A stretch of DNA of 34,566 nucleotides from Acetivibrio straminisolvens JCM 21531 (GTDB lineage: Bacteria > Bacillota > Clostridia > Acetivibrionales > Acetivibrionaceae). The translations under genes and the position numbers were made by a program. This document shows, piece by piece, positions 1 to 8,724 of this stretch. The notes beneath the pieces were generated by a model that was not told the DNA's origin, searched no databases, and saw only the letters and a program-made list of their open reading frames with translations. The stretch is taken from contig NZ_BAVR01000042.1 in NCBI RefSeq assembly GCF_000521465.1, positions 1 to 34,566 of the forward strand. Reading direction: 5' to 3'. Numbering within the stretch: the first letter of the stretch is position 1; each line of letters starts with the position of its first letter.

Positions 1-749
1 CCACGTCCACACCTATACCATCGTCTACACCCAAACCATCGCATACGCCTACACCGTCGTCTACACCTAAACCATCGCATACGCCTACGCCGTCATCTAC
101 GCCTACGCCGTCATCTACGCCTACACCGTCATCTACACCTACACCGTCGTCTACGCCTACACCGTCATCTACACCTACGCCATCGTCTACGCCTTCACCT
201 TCACCTTCACCTACACCTACGCCATCGTCTACACCTACACCTACAGAAACTGCTTCATTAACAAAGGTTGAGCTTAGAGCATACAATCATATTAGAGCCT
301 CCGAAACCAAAGAGCTACAGCCCAGAATCAAGCTAATAAACACTGGAGAGACTCCAATAGTACTCTCCGATGTGAAAATCAGGTATTACTATACAAAGGA
401 CCTTGTAATCAATGAGATCTTTACATGTGACTGGTCAAACATTACTGCAGCTAAAATAACAGGAACTGTGGTTGAAATGCCCGTTCCAAAACCAAATGCC
501 GACAGTTATATTGAAATAGGATTTATTGATGATGCCGGAATCTTAAATCCGGGGGAAAACGTTGAGATTGTCAGCAGAACCGGAAACAGTTATGCTTTAA
601 GCTTGGCGACACCGCCGTATTCAGAATGGAATTACATGTATGATCAAGATTCCGACTATTCTTTCAACAATACTTCTTCAGACTTTGTAGTCTGGGACAA
701 GATTACAGTATACATATCCGGAGAACTATACTGGGGAATTGAACCTTAA
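1..749 (+). CDS. CBM3 cellulose-binding protein, 3' part only
   Basis: The gene enters from the left edge; its frame is set by codons beginning at base 3 and is open to the TAA at 747-749. The first 80 or so residues are a linker built from Thr-Pro-Ser-Ser units. The remaining ~165 residues are a family 3 carbohydrate-binding module: [28 protein letters not shown] and the terminal [12 protein letters not shown] fit CBM3 strands. It should bind crystalline cellulose outside the cell. It is the only convincing plus-strand gene and converges on the PHP gene. The linker-plus-terminal-CBM3 layout is that of RsgI-type cellulose-sensing anti-sigma factors, but the anti-sigma and membrane parts would lie outside the window, so a non-catalytic CBM3 protein is equally possible. 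CBM3 is near certain; the RsgI identity is inference. Confidence 0.9.
   Translation, partial: TSTPIPSSTPKPSHTPTPSSTPKPSHTPTPSSTPTPSSTPTPSSTPTPSSTPTPSSTPTPSSTPSPSPSPTPTPSSTPTPTETASLTKVELRAYNHIRASETKELQPRIKLINTGETPIVLSDVKIRYYYTKDLVINEIFTCDWSNITAAKITGTVVEMPVPKPNADSYIEIGFIDDAGILNPGENVEIVSRTGNSYALSLATPPYSEWNYMYDQDSDYSFNNTSSDFVVWDKITVYISGELYWGIEP
3..245 (+). repeat. Degenerate 18-base tandem repeat coding a Thr-Pro-Ser linker
   Basis: Units resembling CCGTCGTCTACACCTACA are repeated about a dozen times with third-position changes (tcg/tca, acg/aca, cca/ccg). They encode TPSSTP and TPKPSH blocks of the linker before the CBM3. Synonymous drift between units shows selection at protein level. Copy number is likely to vary between strains. 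Confidence 0.9.
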
Positions 750-750
750 A

Positions 751-795
751 AAAGAGCCCATAACCTACTATCTCAGTACAGTTATGGGCTCTTTT
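751..795. terminator. Bidirectional intrinsic terminator after the CBM3 gene
   Basis: AAAGAGCCCATAAC (751-764) pairs with GTTATGGGCTCTTT (781-794) around a 16-base loop. A T-run follows on the plus strand and an A-run precedes it, so it can terminate both the CBM3 gene and the converging PHP gene. Confidence 0.9.
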
Positions 796-848
796 ATTAC
801 TGCTGAACTCAGGCTTTAACGCTTACATTACAGCAAAAACTTTGTCAA

Positions 849-1733
849 CTATTTTATTAGATCTGTCAAACTCTTATAAATATCATTTTCCGAATCTTCA
901 ATAGTAACACTGCCAATTTTTATGTTCGGTTTTGTTTTGCCATGAAAGTCACTACCGACAGTTTTAATTATTCCCATTTTTTCGCATATATCTTTGTAAA
1001 ATTGCATTTGATTACACGAGTGATAACTACTATATACCTCCAATCCTTTTATTCCTTGTGAAACAATCTTATTAAGCAATTCTTTATCTTCACCCACATT
1101 AACACCCGGATGTGCCAATATCGGTACCCCACCTGCAGAGTATATTATTTCTACAGCTTCTTTCAGAGATATGTAGTTTATAGGTACATATGCAACTTTT
1201 CCTTGAGAGCAAAAATCCCAATAAAAATTTACATATGGATTGTCACTTCTTTCACCATTTTCAAAATATGGTCTTAAGATAGGTTTATTGCGGTTTCTAT
1301 AATCATTCAATACTGCTTCAGCAATCATTTCACCAGTTACTACACCGTTTCGGGATAGCTTCATTATAAATTCATCATCAACAAAAATACCCATATCACG
1401 AATATATGCAACTCTCTTCTTGGAATTTTTTTGCTCCTGTTCCAGCACATACTCCTCAATTTCATTAAAAGAACTGTTATCAATATCTATATAATACCCC
1501 AAAACATGCAGATTTTTATTATTATATGTGCAATCCAATTCAATAGCCGGAATTAATGTAATTCCTACTCTAGCTGCTTCTACCCTAGCCTCCTTTATAC
1601 CACGTACTGAATTATGGTCAGCAATTGCAGCTACTTTTACTCCGGCATTGACACACATATTTACAATTTCTGTAGGTGAAAACTCGCCGTCATTACTTAT
1701 ATTTGAATGAATGTGTAAATCAATACATGTCAT
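849..1733 (-). CDS. PHP-domain metal-dependent phosphoesterase
   Basis: The product (about 294 residues) is a PHP-superfamily hydrolase of the stand-alone YciV/TrpH type, whose characterised members act on nucleotide or RNA 5' ends. The metal-binding pattern is complete: DLHIHSN near the N-terminus, ADHNSV, a Glu in PAIELDC, AHPG, and GSDFHG near the C-terminus. I start at the ATG just before TCIDLHIHS because family members begin there. The frame is open 39 codons further upstream, but that part looks like untranslated leader. The best Shine-Dalgarno (AAGGAG) lies some 27 bases before this ATG, so the start is uncertain. The substrate cannot be named. The gene is followed by the shared terminator at 751-795 and stands alone. 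Confidence 0.85.
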   Translation of the reverse strand: MTCIDLHIHSNISNDGEFSPTEIVNMCVNAGVKVAAIADHNSVRGIKEARVEAARVGITLIPAIELDCTYNNKNLHVLGYYIDIDNSSFNEIEEYVLEQEQKNSKKRVAYIRDMGIFVDDEFIMKLSRNGVVTGEMIAEAVLNDYRNRNKPILRPYFENGERSDNPYVNFYWDFCSQGKVAYVPINYISLKEAVEIIYSAGGVPILAHPGVNVGEDKELLNKIVSQGIKGLEVYSSYHSCNQMQFYKDICEKMGIIKTVGSDFHGKTKPNIKIGSVTIEDSENDIYKSLTDLIK

Positions 1734-1850
1734 TTTTGCTTTGTATATTTTTTTGCAAAATATACTTCTCCTTTCTTTTAAATTTAATCTTGAGTTTTGC
1801 GAAAACGATATACTGAGCAGTAAAAAACTATTTCCGTTATACAAACTCAA

Positions 1851-2127
1851 TCAAAAATATTTTTAGCGCTTGCATAAATCCATCCGTATCTACTTGGGCT
1901 TAAAATTCGTAAAAATTATCTAACCGCGCTCTCGTTGAACATTCAGTATTTTGAGGAATTCTATACCTTTGCATTTTTTTTTGATTTGCATCAATGTTAA
2001 CATGTACTTCCTAACATTGCAAATTATTATTTGGGTCAAAATTTGTCATTTATTATAAAATTAATGCCTAATTGCATTTTTATTAATGAATGTTTGCAAA
2101 TTCTTTTATTACTAAAAAATTTTTAAC
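1851..2127. other. AT-rich intergenic region with an inverted repeat
   Basis: No gene-like reading frame is visible on either strand. The one clear structure is a perfect 8-base inverted repeat, CAATGTTA (1992-1999) and TAACATTG (2012-2019), flanked by further partial complementarity (TTTGCA / CAAA). It lies upstream of the PHP gene and could be an operator or the trace of a small mobile element. Confidence 0.5.
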
Positions 2128-2130
2128 TTA

Positions 2131-2220
2131 TCTTGCTCCACCTCGCGACAGACATCCTTACCTTTGGTTAACGGTTGGTGCTATCAACTCATATACGTAC
2201 TTTCACTTCTAAGGTCGCAC
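2131..2220 (-). mobile_element. Possible 5' remnant of a group II intron
   Basis: Read on the minus strand this stretch begins GTGCGACCTTAG, matching the GUGYG 5' end of bacterial group II introns. It can close on itself: GCGAC pairs with GTCGC and CCTT with AAGG, enclosing GTTG...CAAC. GTCGCGAGGTGGAGC at its end resembles the start of intron domain I as I remember it. Nothing resembling domains II-VI, domain V or a reverse transcriptase follows, so it would be a dead fragment of about 90 bases. An unrelated structured RNA is the main alternative. Confidence 0.35.
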
Positions 2221-2242
2221 ATACCCGCGCACACACAAATAA

Positions 2243-2276
2243 GGCTGCTAATTAATTTGATTAATTTAAGCAGCTC
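2243..2276 (-). terminator. Probable terminator of the chemoreceptor-like gene
   Basis: GCTGCT (2244-2249) pairs with AGCAGC (2269-2274), extended inward by AATTAAT/ATTAATT with a small bulge. The tail on the minus strand is CCTTATTT, a weak U-tract. It lies about 115 bases beyond the stop of the gene at 2390. Confidence 0.5.
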
Positions 2277-2389
2277 CTAATTTATTTTATGACATTTAAT
2301 TTCTTAATAAAAACAGAAATAACCATTCTTTACTTTTATTCTTAAACTGTAAATAACTTTGCTTGTCCGCCACTACCTGCGTTTTACAA

Positions 2390-3877
2390 TCATTTATCCT
2401 TTACAACCTTTTCAAGTTCTTCACTTGATTTCTGAATTTCCTTCATAGAATTAAAAATACTTTCCATTTTATCCTTCTGCTCCTGCATTGAGGCAGACAT
2501 TTCTTCTGACGCTGCAGCATGTTCCTGTGAAATTCCGGCGATGCTCTCCATTTCTCTCCGTATTTGCGAAAACAGAAGTGTGGTGCTCTCAATCATTTTT
2601 AATTCATTGTCAATATAATTGTCAATATCTCTAAATGACTGATTCAACCTATCATAGCTTTCACTCACTTTTTTAACAATGGCTTCTCCTGCTTTCGTTG
2701 CCTCGGTTCCGTTATATACCTTGTCCAATACTGCATTTGTTTCGTCCTTAATACGCACTATGACCTGATTGATAAGTCCAACTGTCTGGGTACTCTGTTC
2801 TGCAAGCCTTCTTACTTCATCTGCAACAACTGCAAATCCTTTACCCGATTCTCCGGCTCTTGCTGCCTCAATTGCTGCGTTTAAAGCCAACATATTGGTT
2901 TGTTCAGCTATCTCGGTAATTCCTTGCAAAAATCCATTTACCTTGTCCATACTCTCCTGAAGTTTCAATACTGTAGAATAGGATTCACTAACCGCAGTGT
3001 TAATAATATCCATTTGCCGGTTCATTTCCCCTATTTCTTTCGCACCTTCATTTACAACCTGAACAGTTGAAACGGAGACATTGGCCATTTCCCTTGAAAT
3101 GGTTGCCGTATCAGCCACCAACTTATCCGCATCCAGCATCATAACGTTAATGTTGCTGACACTTTCCGCTTCCTCGCCAATGCCTCTCGCAACCTCTTCT
3201 ACTGCCAGTGCAACACTGTCCCCGGATTCCTTAATAATCTGTAAAACTGTGTTGCAATTAGTTATATCACGATTGAGAGATACGGTATTTTTCTTCAACA
3301 GATTTATTGTATTCTCCAATTCCTCCAGTATGTTTCCTGCATTTTTCCCTTTTTCTACTGCATGATGGATTATTTCACTCCCCCATTTAGTAGCAAAGTA
3401 TAAAACCAACATCACAAAATCAATCTTAACCAAATCTGATATAAATTTCTGCGTACCCATTGCTCCGTTCATTGCCTCAATAATTATACAGAATAAATTA
3501 AAGCAACCGGCATAAATGATAAAATTCTTCTTGTTTAAATACAGGGTCATAGCACATGCGGGTATAACCAATACAAGAATCATCGTATCTTCTACTACAG
3601 AATTGGGTGAAAAATAAATAGTCGCCAGCGAAACCATAACCGACAAACATAAAATCAGACCTATAATTTCATTATATTTCCTTTTGACAAAGAAAACTGT
3701 TGAAGCAATCATCCCAGCTGCAAAAATCAACACCGAAATACTTTCGACAGTAAATAAGGTATTTGGTGTAGACATAGTCATTCCCAAAACAATGCATACC
3801 AAGAAATATGGCCAAAAAATAAATAAAAGAGCTTTGTTTACCCTTCTGGCATGGCTTGCTAGCGTAATTTCCTTCAT
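2390..3877 (-). CDS. Membrane methyl-accepting chemotaxis-type protein
   Basis: About 495 residues. The N-terminal ~170 residues form roughly six hydrophobic segments with very short loops, so no large extracellular sensor domain exists. A long coiled-coil MCP signalling domain follows, with the hairpin tip [21 protein letters not shown] and [16 protein letters not shown], the surface that contacts CheA and CheW. The C-terminus [14 protein letters not shown] looks like a methylation region. I place the start at MKEITLASH because AAGGCGGG lies 8 bases upstream; two upstream in-frame ATGs lack such spacing. The signal is probably sensed within the membrane or by a partner. No che genes are nearby. 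Confidence 0.9.
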   Translation of the reverse strand: MKEITLASHARRVNKALLFIFWPYFLVCIVLGMTMSTPNTLFTVESISVLIFAAGMIASTVFFVKRKYNEIIGLILCLSVMVSLATIYFSPNSVVEDTMILVLVIPACAMTLYLNKKNFIIYAGCFNLFCIIIEAMNGAMGTQKFISDLVKIDFVMLVLYFATKWGSEIIHHAVEKGKNAGNILEELENTINLLKKNTVSLNRDITNCNTVLQIIKESGDSVALAVEEVARGIGEEAESVSNINVMMLDADKLVADTATISREMANVSVSTVQVVNEGAKEIGEMNRQMDIINTAVSESYSTVLKLQESMDKVNGFLQGITEIAEQTNMLALNAAIEAARAGESGKGFAVVADEVRRLAEQSTQTVGLINQVIVRIKDETNAVLDKVYNGTEATKAGEAIVKKVSESYDRLNQSFRDIDNYIDNELKMIESTTLLFSQIRREMESIAGISQEHAAASEEMSASMQEQKDKMESIFNSMKEIQKSSEELEKVVKDK

Positions 3878-4079
3878 ATACATTACCCGCCTTTTCATTA
3901 AAAATTGGTATATATTACACGAACTGCTCCTTTAGAAAAATATCCTTGCAAAAAACTCTCAATCCTTATTGCACACAGAAATGAATAAAAAAATAAAACA
4001 TGTTTTGCTTTACCTTACTTTTGATTTGATTTTTCTATCTAAAACCATATTCGACACCACTATCAAAACTCCTCTTTCA

Positions 4080-5228
4080 CTAATGGGAATTGAATGCAGG
4101 AACATATTGCCACGGACTATGCAATTCGTTTTTTAAATCTATATTCAGATTCCTTAATGTATTATCCAATGCATTAAGGGTCTTCAACACCTTATATTCA
4201 TAACAGTTTTCCCCCATATGTCCAATTCGTATTACCTTGTCTTTTAAAAACCCAAATGACCCTGCAATTAATATATTGTGTTCTTTAAGCATCATATCGT
4301 ATATATCGGCAAAAGTTGTTCCTTGAGGCACATAAAAAGCTGTAACCGTATTCGAAAAGCCATTTTTAGGGTATAATTCCAATCCGCTGTTTACCAAAGC
4401 TGTTCTTACTGTGTTTGCAATGCTTCTGTGCCTCTCAATGCGCATGTCATCCTGCAAGAGCTTGTCAACAGCAGTTCTTAGTGCATAAATATCGCTGACC
4501 GGCTGAGTATACGGAAACCACCTGTCCTCATACCAGCTTTTCCATACAGACAAGTTGCAGTAATAACCTATTATCGGCGTATTCCTTTTCAATATGGCAT
4601 TCCATGCATCCTGGCTAATACTTAAGAAGGTCAGTCCGGGCGGTGCGGAAATACATTTTTGAGAACCTCCCAGAACAATATCAATATCCCATTCGTCTGT
4701 TTCCAAAGGTTCTCCTCCAATAGCAGAAACCGAATCAACAATAGATAAAATTCCGTATTTTTTGAGTACTTTACAAATATCCGCTACAGGATTTGTTATA
4801 CCTGAAGGGGTTTCACAATGCACAAGGGTTGCTGCTTTAAAGTTGTGGTCCTTCTTAAGAAACTCTTCAATCACATTTAAGTCAACAGCCTCGCGATAGT
4901 CAAATTTCAAATATGTAGCTTCTCCCCCATACATTTTTACATAACTACCAAATCCGTTTCCAAATATGCCGTTGTCAATACATAAAACCCTGTCTCCCGG
5001 CTCAATGATTGATGCACAGGAAGCCTCGAGTCCTAAAATCCCCTCCCCCGACAATATTATTACATCATTCTTGGTTTTTAGAAGTTTTTTGAGTCTTTCG
5101 CATGTTTCCTTGTAAAATTCAAAGAATCTCTCCTCCACATCCGGATTCCCCACTTCTTGCATCATGGCTCTTCTTACATCTACATGAACATAAGTAGGTC
5201 CTGGAGTCATTATTAACGGTTTGATCAT
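4080..5228 (-). CDS. Class V PLP aminotransferase (serine/alanine-glyoxylate type)
   Basis: About 382 residues, normal for class V alanine-glyoxylate / serine-pyruvate aminotransferases. Visible features are LIMTPGPTYVH at the N-terminus, SGEGILGLEA for phosphate binding, SIVDSVSAIGGEP with the cofactor Asp, and GGSQKCISAPPG with the PLP-forming lysine. RIGHMGE near the C-terminus is also typical. It should transfer an amino group between serine, alanine or aspartate and a keto acid such as glyoxylate or pyruvate; the exact pair cannot be read. The start at MIKPLIMTPG is chosen because GAGGTGG lies 7 bases upstream, so the 13-residue upstream extension is not used. Two palindromes lie in front of the gene, suggesting dedicated regulation. 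Confidence 0.9.
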   Translation of the reverse strand: MIKPLIMTPGPTYVHVDVRRAMMQEVGNPDVEERFFEFYKETCERLKKLLKTKNDVIILSGEGILGLEASCASIIEPGDRVLCIDNGIFGNGFGSYVKMYGGEATYLKFDYREAVDLNVIEEFLKKDHNFKAATLVHCETPSGITNPVADICKVLKKYGILSIVDSVSAIGGEPLETDEWDIDIVLGGSQKCISAPPGLTFLSISQDAWNAILKRNTPIIGYYCNLSVWKSWYEDRWFPYTQPVSDIYALRTAVDKLLQDDMRIERHRSIANTVRTALVNSGLELYPKNGFSNTVTAFYVPQGTTFADIYDMMLKEHNILIAGSFGFLKDKVIRIGHMGENCYEYKVLKTLNALDNTLRNLNIDLKNELHSPWQYVPAFNSH

Positions 5229-5280
5229 TATAATCCACCTCTCCCTTTTATTATTGTATTTAATCATTTTCTATCCGTAT

Positions 5281-5295
5281 TGCATTATTAATGCA
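5281..5295. repeat. Perfect palindrome in the aminotransferase leader
   Basis: TGCATTATTAATGCA is a perfect inverted repeat around a single central T, about 53 bases before the aminotransferase start codon. It may be a regulator site or a short leader hairpin. Confidence 0.45.
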
Positions 5296-5321
5296 TACAG
5301 ATTTCCCTTTATTGTTATATG

Positions 5322-5351
5322 TGTATCGATACATTTTAGAACTGTATCGAT
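5322..5351. promoter_or_regulatory. Candidate operator: two ATCGATACA boxes
   Basis: TGTATCGATACA (5322-5333) is a perfect 12-base palindrome. Its half TGTATCGAT recurs at 5343-5351, exactly 21 bases away, so both sites would lie on the same face of the helix. The site is about 95-125 bases upstream of the aminotransferase start. The layout suggests cooperative binding by a dimeric repressor; no regulator gene is adjacent. Confidence 0.55.
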
Positions 5352-5426
5352 TAATTATAAGTATTTTAATAGCATGGAAGATTTTTGTCAATAACCAAAT
5401 TGAATTAATAATATGATAAAAATACC

Positions 5427-5457
5427 AAAGCCCAGGAACAAATCATTCCCGGGCTTT
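5427..5457 (-). terminator. Intrinsic terminator of the 144-residue protein gene
   Basis: AAAGCCC (5427-5433) plus GGAA pair with TTCC plus GGGCTTT (5451-5457), with one mismatch inside the stem. It lies 17 bases after the stop of the gene at 5474. T-rich sequence follows on both strands. Confidence 0.7.
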
Positions 5458-5473
5458 TCTGTAAATAGATAGA

Positions 5474-5908
5474 TTATACTGCGTTGTGTACAAAAGATAC
5501 TATTGCCGATATTGGGATATCAGTCACTGAGCCAACAGTGTATACCGGATATCCATTCCATCCGCCGGCCGAGACTGCTCCAAGTTCACTGGCAGGCTGC
5601 ACATAGCCATGAGAATAACCGCCATAGCCTTTTCCGAGACCCTGACCGCAATCATATGATCCAACCGGATTCTTATAATCATAGCCTACATTAAAGTTTG
5701 AACATGCATTGCCGAGGGAACATGCCGGAGGAGGCCCAATTCTTGTAATAAGACGTACAAAGCAATCGTTTACTGAGAGAATAACTCCGGTAAAACCTGC
5801 ACCGGATTGTCCTCCGCTTTTTGTAAATATGGTTACTGTTTCACCAATATACTTTGACAGTAAAGCTGCTAAACTTACGTCTCCATAGCCTCTGGTTTCA
5901 TCAGCCAT
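5474..5908 (-). CDS. Small unknown protein with Lsm/DUF2642-like pattern
   Basis: A 144-residue soluble protein with a good ribosome site (AAAGGTGG, 10 bases before ATG). It begins with a short helix (LAALLSKYIGETV), then strands with a Gly/Ser-rich turn (FTKSGGQSGAGFTG), VNDCFVRLIT, a middle rich in Gly, Tyr and Cys, and an ending IPISAIVSFVHNAV. The pattern of a β-barrel with a closing IPI..I..VHN strand is like small Firmicutes spore-coat-associated DUF2642 proteins, but this is pattern likeness only. Four cysteines (three in CSLGNACSNF and DCGQG, one in DCFV) could be structural. No function is assigned. Confidence 0.75.
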   Translation of the reverse strand: MADETRGYGDVSLAALLSKYIGETVTIFTKSGGQSGAGFTGVILSVNDCFVRLITRIGPPPACSLGNACSNFNVGYDYKNPVGSYDCGQGLGKGYGGYSHGYVQPASELGAVSAGGWNGYPVYTVGSVTDIPISAIVSFVHNAV

Positions 5909-6009
5909 TATTTATACCACCTTTCTACTTTATTTTCAATTAGTCGCCTTGATACATATTATGTTAATCTGTTTTCAAAGGTTACTTGTCACGGTAACAT
6001 TATTTTAAA

Positions 6010-6381
6010 TCACTCATCGGATATTTCACTTATTTCAAGATGCAGAGTGTCATATTCTTCCGAGTTTCTGCTTCTGGCATTAGTATACGAATGGATATCA
6101 AGACTGATGTTTTTTGAATCTTCCACGTTCCTATCATCAAGGAAAGCGAGCTTATAGCCAATAATATTGTAAATATTTAAGGGTATTATTCTCCCCCTGC
6201 TGTCTATTAAATTTATCTCAATCTTTTCTATTTTTGAATCGACAGGATTTGTCCAATAAGGCTTAAACCCAACACTAACAATTCTGCCCCCTGTTCTAAA
6301 GGCTGGAATCGTGAGTATACAGCCCTTCTTCATCATATCAGTCAGTGCAGATTTCAGTTCTTCTATCTCCTTATAATTCAT
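6010..6381 (-). CDS. Hypothetical protein, 123 residues
   Basis: A strong Shine-Dalgarno (AGGAGGAGG) lies just before the ATG, so the gene is probably real. The protein starts with an amphipathic helix (MNYKEIEELKSALTDMMKKG), continues with alternating strands (CILTIPAFRTGGRIVSVGF, KIEINLIDSRGRIIPLNIYNIIGYKLAFL) and ends in an acidic tail (LEISEISDE). It has no signal peptide, membrane segment or motif that I recognise. It lies 100 bases upstream of the 144-residue protein in the same direction and may be co-transcribed with it. Confidence 0.65.
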   Translation of the reverse strand: MNYKEIEELKSALTDMMKKGCILTIPAFRTGGRIVSVGFKPYWTNPVDSKIEKIEINLIDSRGRIIPLNIYNIIGYKLAFLDDRNVEDSKNISLDIHSYTNARSRNSEEYDTLHLEISEISDE

Positions 6382-6512
6382 ACTGCCTCCTCCTATACAC
6401 CTTTAAGGGGTACATAATACACAAAATAGCGGTATTTACAAAAATTCAAGCCATAAAACCGAAAATCTAATACATCTTATGTATACCAGACTATATTTGT
6501 TACATTCTACGT

Positions 6513-6553
6513 AAAAAACCCTGCAAAAATCACTATAAAGTGACTCTGCAGGG
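6513..6553 (-). terminator. Intrinsic terminator of proA
   Basis: TGCAGGG (6547-6553) and CCCTGCA (6519-6525) form the outer stem, with an inner TCAC/GTGA stem. On the minus strand it ends in six Ts (6513-6518). It lies about 60 bases after the corrected proA stop. Confidence 0.9.
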
Positions 6554-6612
6554 CTTTACTCAACCCTAAAAGGTCTATAATATATGTCTATAATAAATTA
6601 TAAGATAACCTA

Positions 6613-7906
6613 TTATAAAGGAAATTGCTTGTTCATTTTATTATGTTTAAAACTCTTTGTCCTCTTGGCATAGTCCTCTACAATATGGCCATTTCCAATC
6701 AGCTTGTATTTGTAAATCAGCAATCCGTCAAGTCCTACGGGTCCTCTCGCATGAATCTTGGCGGTACTGATTCCCACCTCGCACCAAAGCCATACCGGAA
6801 CCCGTCACTAAAGCGGGTGGAACAATTCCAGAATACATTACCCGAATCTACAAGAGACATAAAAATTGCTGCCTTTTCTTTGCTGTTTGTGATTATGCTG
6901 TCGGTATGTCCCGAACCGTAGGTATTGATATGCTCTATAGCTTCATCCAGATCCCCCACTACTTTTACAGACAGTTTATAGTCAAGATACTCTGTTTTCC
7001 AGTCCTCTTCCGTTGCCGGTGCGACAGGGATAATCTTCTGTGTTTCATCACAACCGGTAAGCTCCACATTTTTGCTGTCCAAAGCTTTTTTAGCTCAGGC
7101 AGAATCCCCGGTGCAATACTTCTATGAACCAGTAATGTCTCCGTTGCATTGCAGACAGCAACATACTGGGTCTTAGAATCCACAACAATCCGAACTGCCA
7201 TGTCAATGTCAGCATCCTCATCTATGTAGCAATGGCATATTCCATCTGCGTGACCCATTACAGGAATATTGGAATTATCCATAATATATCTGACAAATTC
7301 ATTTGAGCCCCTTGGAATGATAAGGTCAATATATTTGTCCATTTTGAGCATTTCGTTTACATCTGCCCTTGTCTCCAAAAGCTTTATCCAGTTTGAAGGA
7401 ATCCCAACCTCTTCAGTAGCCTTAGCAATAATTTCAGTAAGTATCTTATTGGTCTCTCTTGCCTCAGAACCTCCTTTTAAGAGAACACCGTTTCCGCTTT
7501 TTAGACAAAGCGTGGAAATCTGTACAAGGGCATCCGGCCTTGACTCAAAAATTATTCCCACTACTCCTATGGGGCATGTAACTTTGTAGAGCTCCAATCC
7601 TTCGTCAAGCTCAGTGGAAAGAAGGGTCTTTCCCACCGGATCTTCCAGCTTTACCAAGCTGTTAATACCATCTATCACATCCGCAATTTTGGCATCATCA
7701 AATTTCAGCCTTTTAAGAAGAGGTTCCGCAAGATTTTCCTCTTTGCTTCTCTGTAAGTCCTCATTGTTTGCTTTTATAATCTCATCTTTTCTTTCCATTA
7801 ACAACCTTGCTATATTTAAAAGAGCTTTGTTCTTTAACTCGGTACCTGCTGCTGCCAGCCTAATAGAAGCCTCCTTGACCTGAAATGCCATTTCATTTAT
7901 ACTCAT
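6613..7906 (-). CDS. proA: Gamma-glutamyl phosphate reductase (two frameshifts as read)
   Basis: ProA reduces gamma-glutamyl phosphate to glutamate semialdehyde with NADPH, the second step of proline synthesis. The N-terminal part matches closely: [50 protein letters not shown], and the catalytic Cys in [10 protein letters not shown]. The gene breaks at 7086-7091, where LPELKK is followed by a 6-base A-run that needs 7, after which [12 protein letters not shown] and [12 protein letters not shown] continue the family. It breaks again at 6780/6781, where GFGA needs one more G to continue [20 protein letters not shown] and run to TAA at 6613-6615. Corrected, it has about 431 residues, normal for ProA. 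No proB is adjacent. It follows the HAD gene by 58 bases. Confidence 0.9.
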
Positions 7907-7964
7907 ATGAATTTCCTCCCATCATCTCAAGGTACTTTTCACTCAAAATTAAATATATATTTGA

Positions 7965-8615
7965 TTATAACATAAATACATCCGGCAAACCACTTAAATC
8001 CTTAATTACAGAGCAAAGATTATACTTTAAAAACTCATTTTCTCCTGTTGTTCCTGTAAGAACCGCTACAAAATCCACGCCCGCATTTTCTGCAGTCCTT
8101 GCATCTACCGTACTGTCTCCCACAAAAAGAGCTTCTTTCTTTTGACATCCAACTTGACATGGCTTTCAAAAGCCTTCCGGGTCCGGCTTAGGGGCTGCAA
8201 CATCTTCTCCGCCGATAATTACATCAAAGTACTGTAAAAGTCCGTCTCTTTTCAATATATCCTCTATCCTGTATCTGTATTTTGTTGAGACAATGCCTGT
8301 TTTTAGGTTCATGCTCTTAAGTCTCTTCAAAACACTTTCAACAGTATTATATACTATAGTACCGTCACACATAACTATATCTGCTCTTTCTTTAAAGTAT
8401 TGACGGAAAAGTTCGGCATTTGAATCGGAGGTATCTCCGCTTAGTTCCCTATATGCTTCGGACAGTGTAAGACATATTGTTTTGCATATACTTTCCGGCG
8501 AAGATTTAGGATAACCCATTTTTTGCAGCGCATAGTTAATACATTCTATAACACCCTTGGATGAATCTGCCAGCGTATAGTCAAAATCAAAGAATACTGC
8601 TTTGTAATTATTCAT
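7965..8615 (-). CDS. HAD-family phosphatase (three frameshifts as read)
   Basis: A HAD subfamily IA phosphatase of the Gph/PpaX kind. Motif I is FFDFDYTLADSS at the N-terminus, followed by a helical cap; motif II lies in GIVSTKYRYR; motif III is APKPDPEG. Translation stops right after PEGF, yet 30 bases on the same frame resumes the family with EALFVGDSTVDARTAENAG (motif IV) and ends at 7965. Three missing bases within about 35 bases (near 8168-8174, 8151-8152 and 8140-8143) restore an unbroken LLKAMSSLDVKKKEAL and a normal length near 217 residues. The substrate is unknown; phosphoglycolate or pyrophosphate are usual for relatives. It is probably co-transcribed with proA. Confidence 0.85.
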
Positions 8616-8724
8616 TATCCACCTCTACAAAACTCGGTTTTCTAATGATTATACCAAAGCGAGTATTCTTTATCAAATAAAACATTAGAATATTATCGGT
8701 AAAGCTTTTCTTATTGCCCGACTA

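Noticed and set aside
3..245. The linker repeat as a CRISPR array
   Set aside because: Units are directly tandem without spacers and are in frame with the CBM3 protein.
4050..4056. TGTCGAA on the minus strand as a Spo0A box upstream of the chemoreceptor gene
   Set aside because: A single 7-base match in AT-rich DNA with no second box or mapped promoter is expected by chance.
6625..6921. Plus-strand open frames opposite proA, rsgI, RCC1 and other genes
   Set aside because: They lack ribosome sites and mirror well-matched genes on the minus strand; their products are low-complexity shadows.
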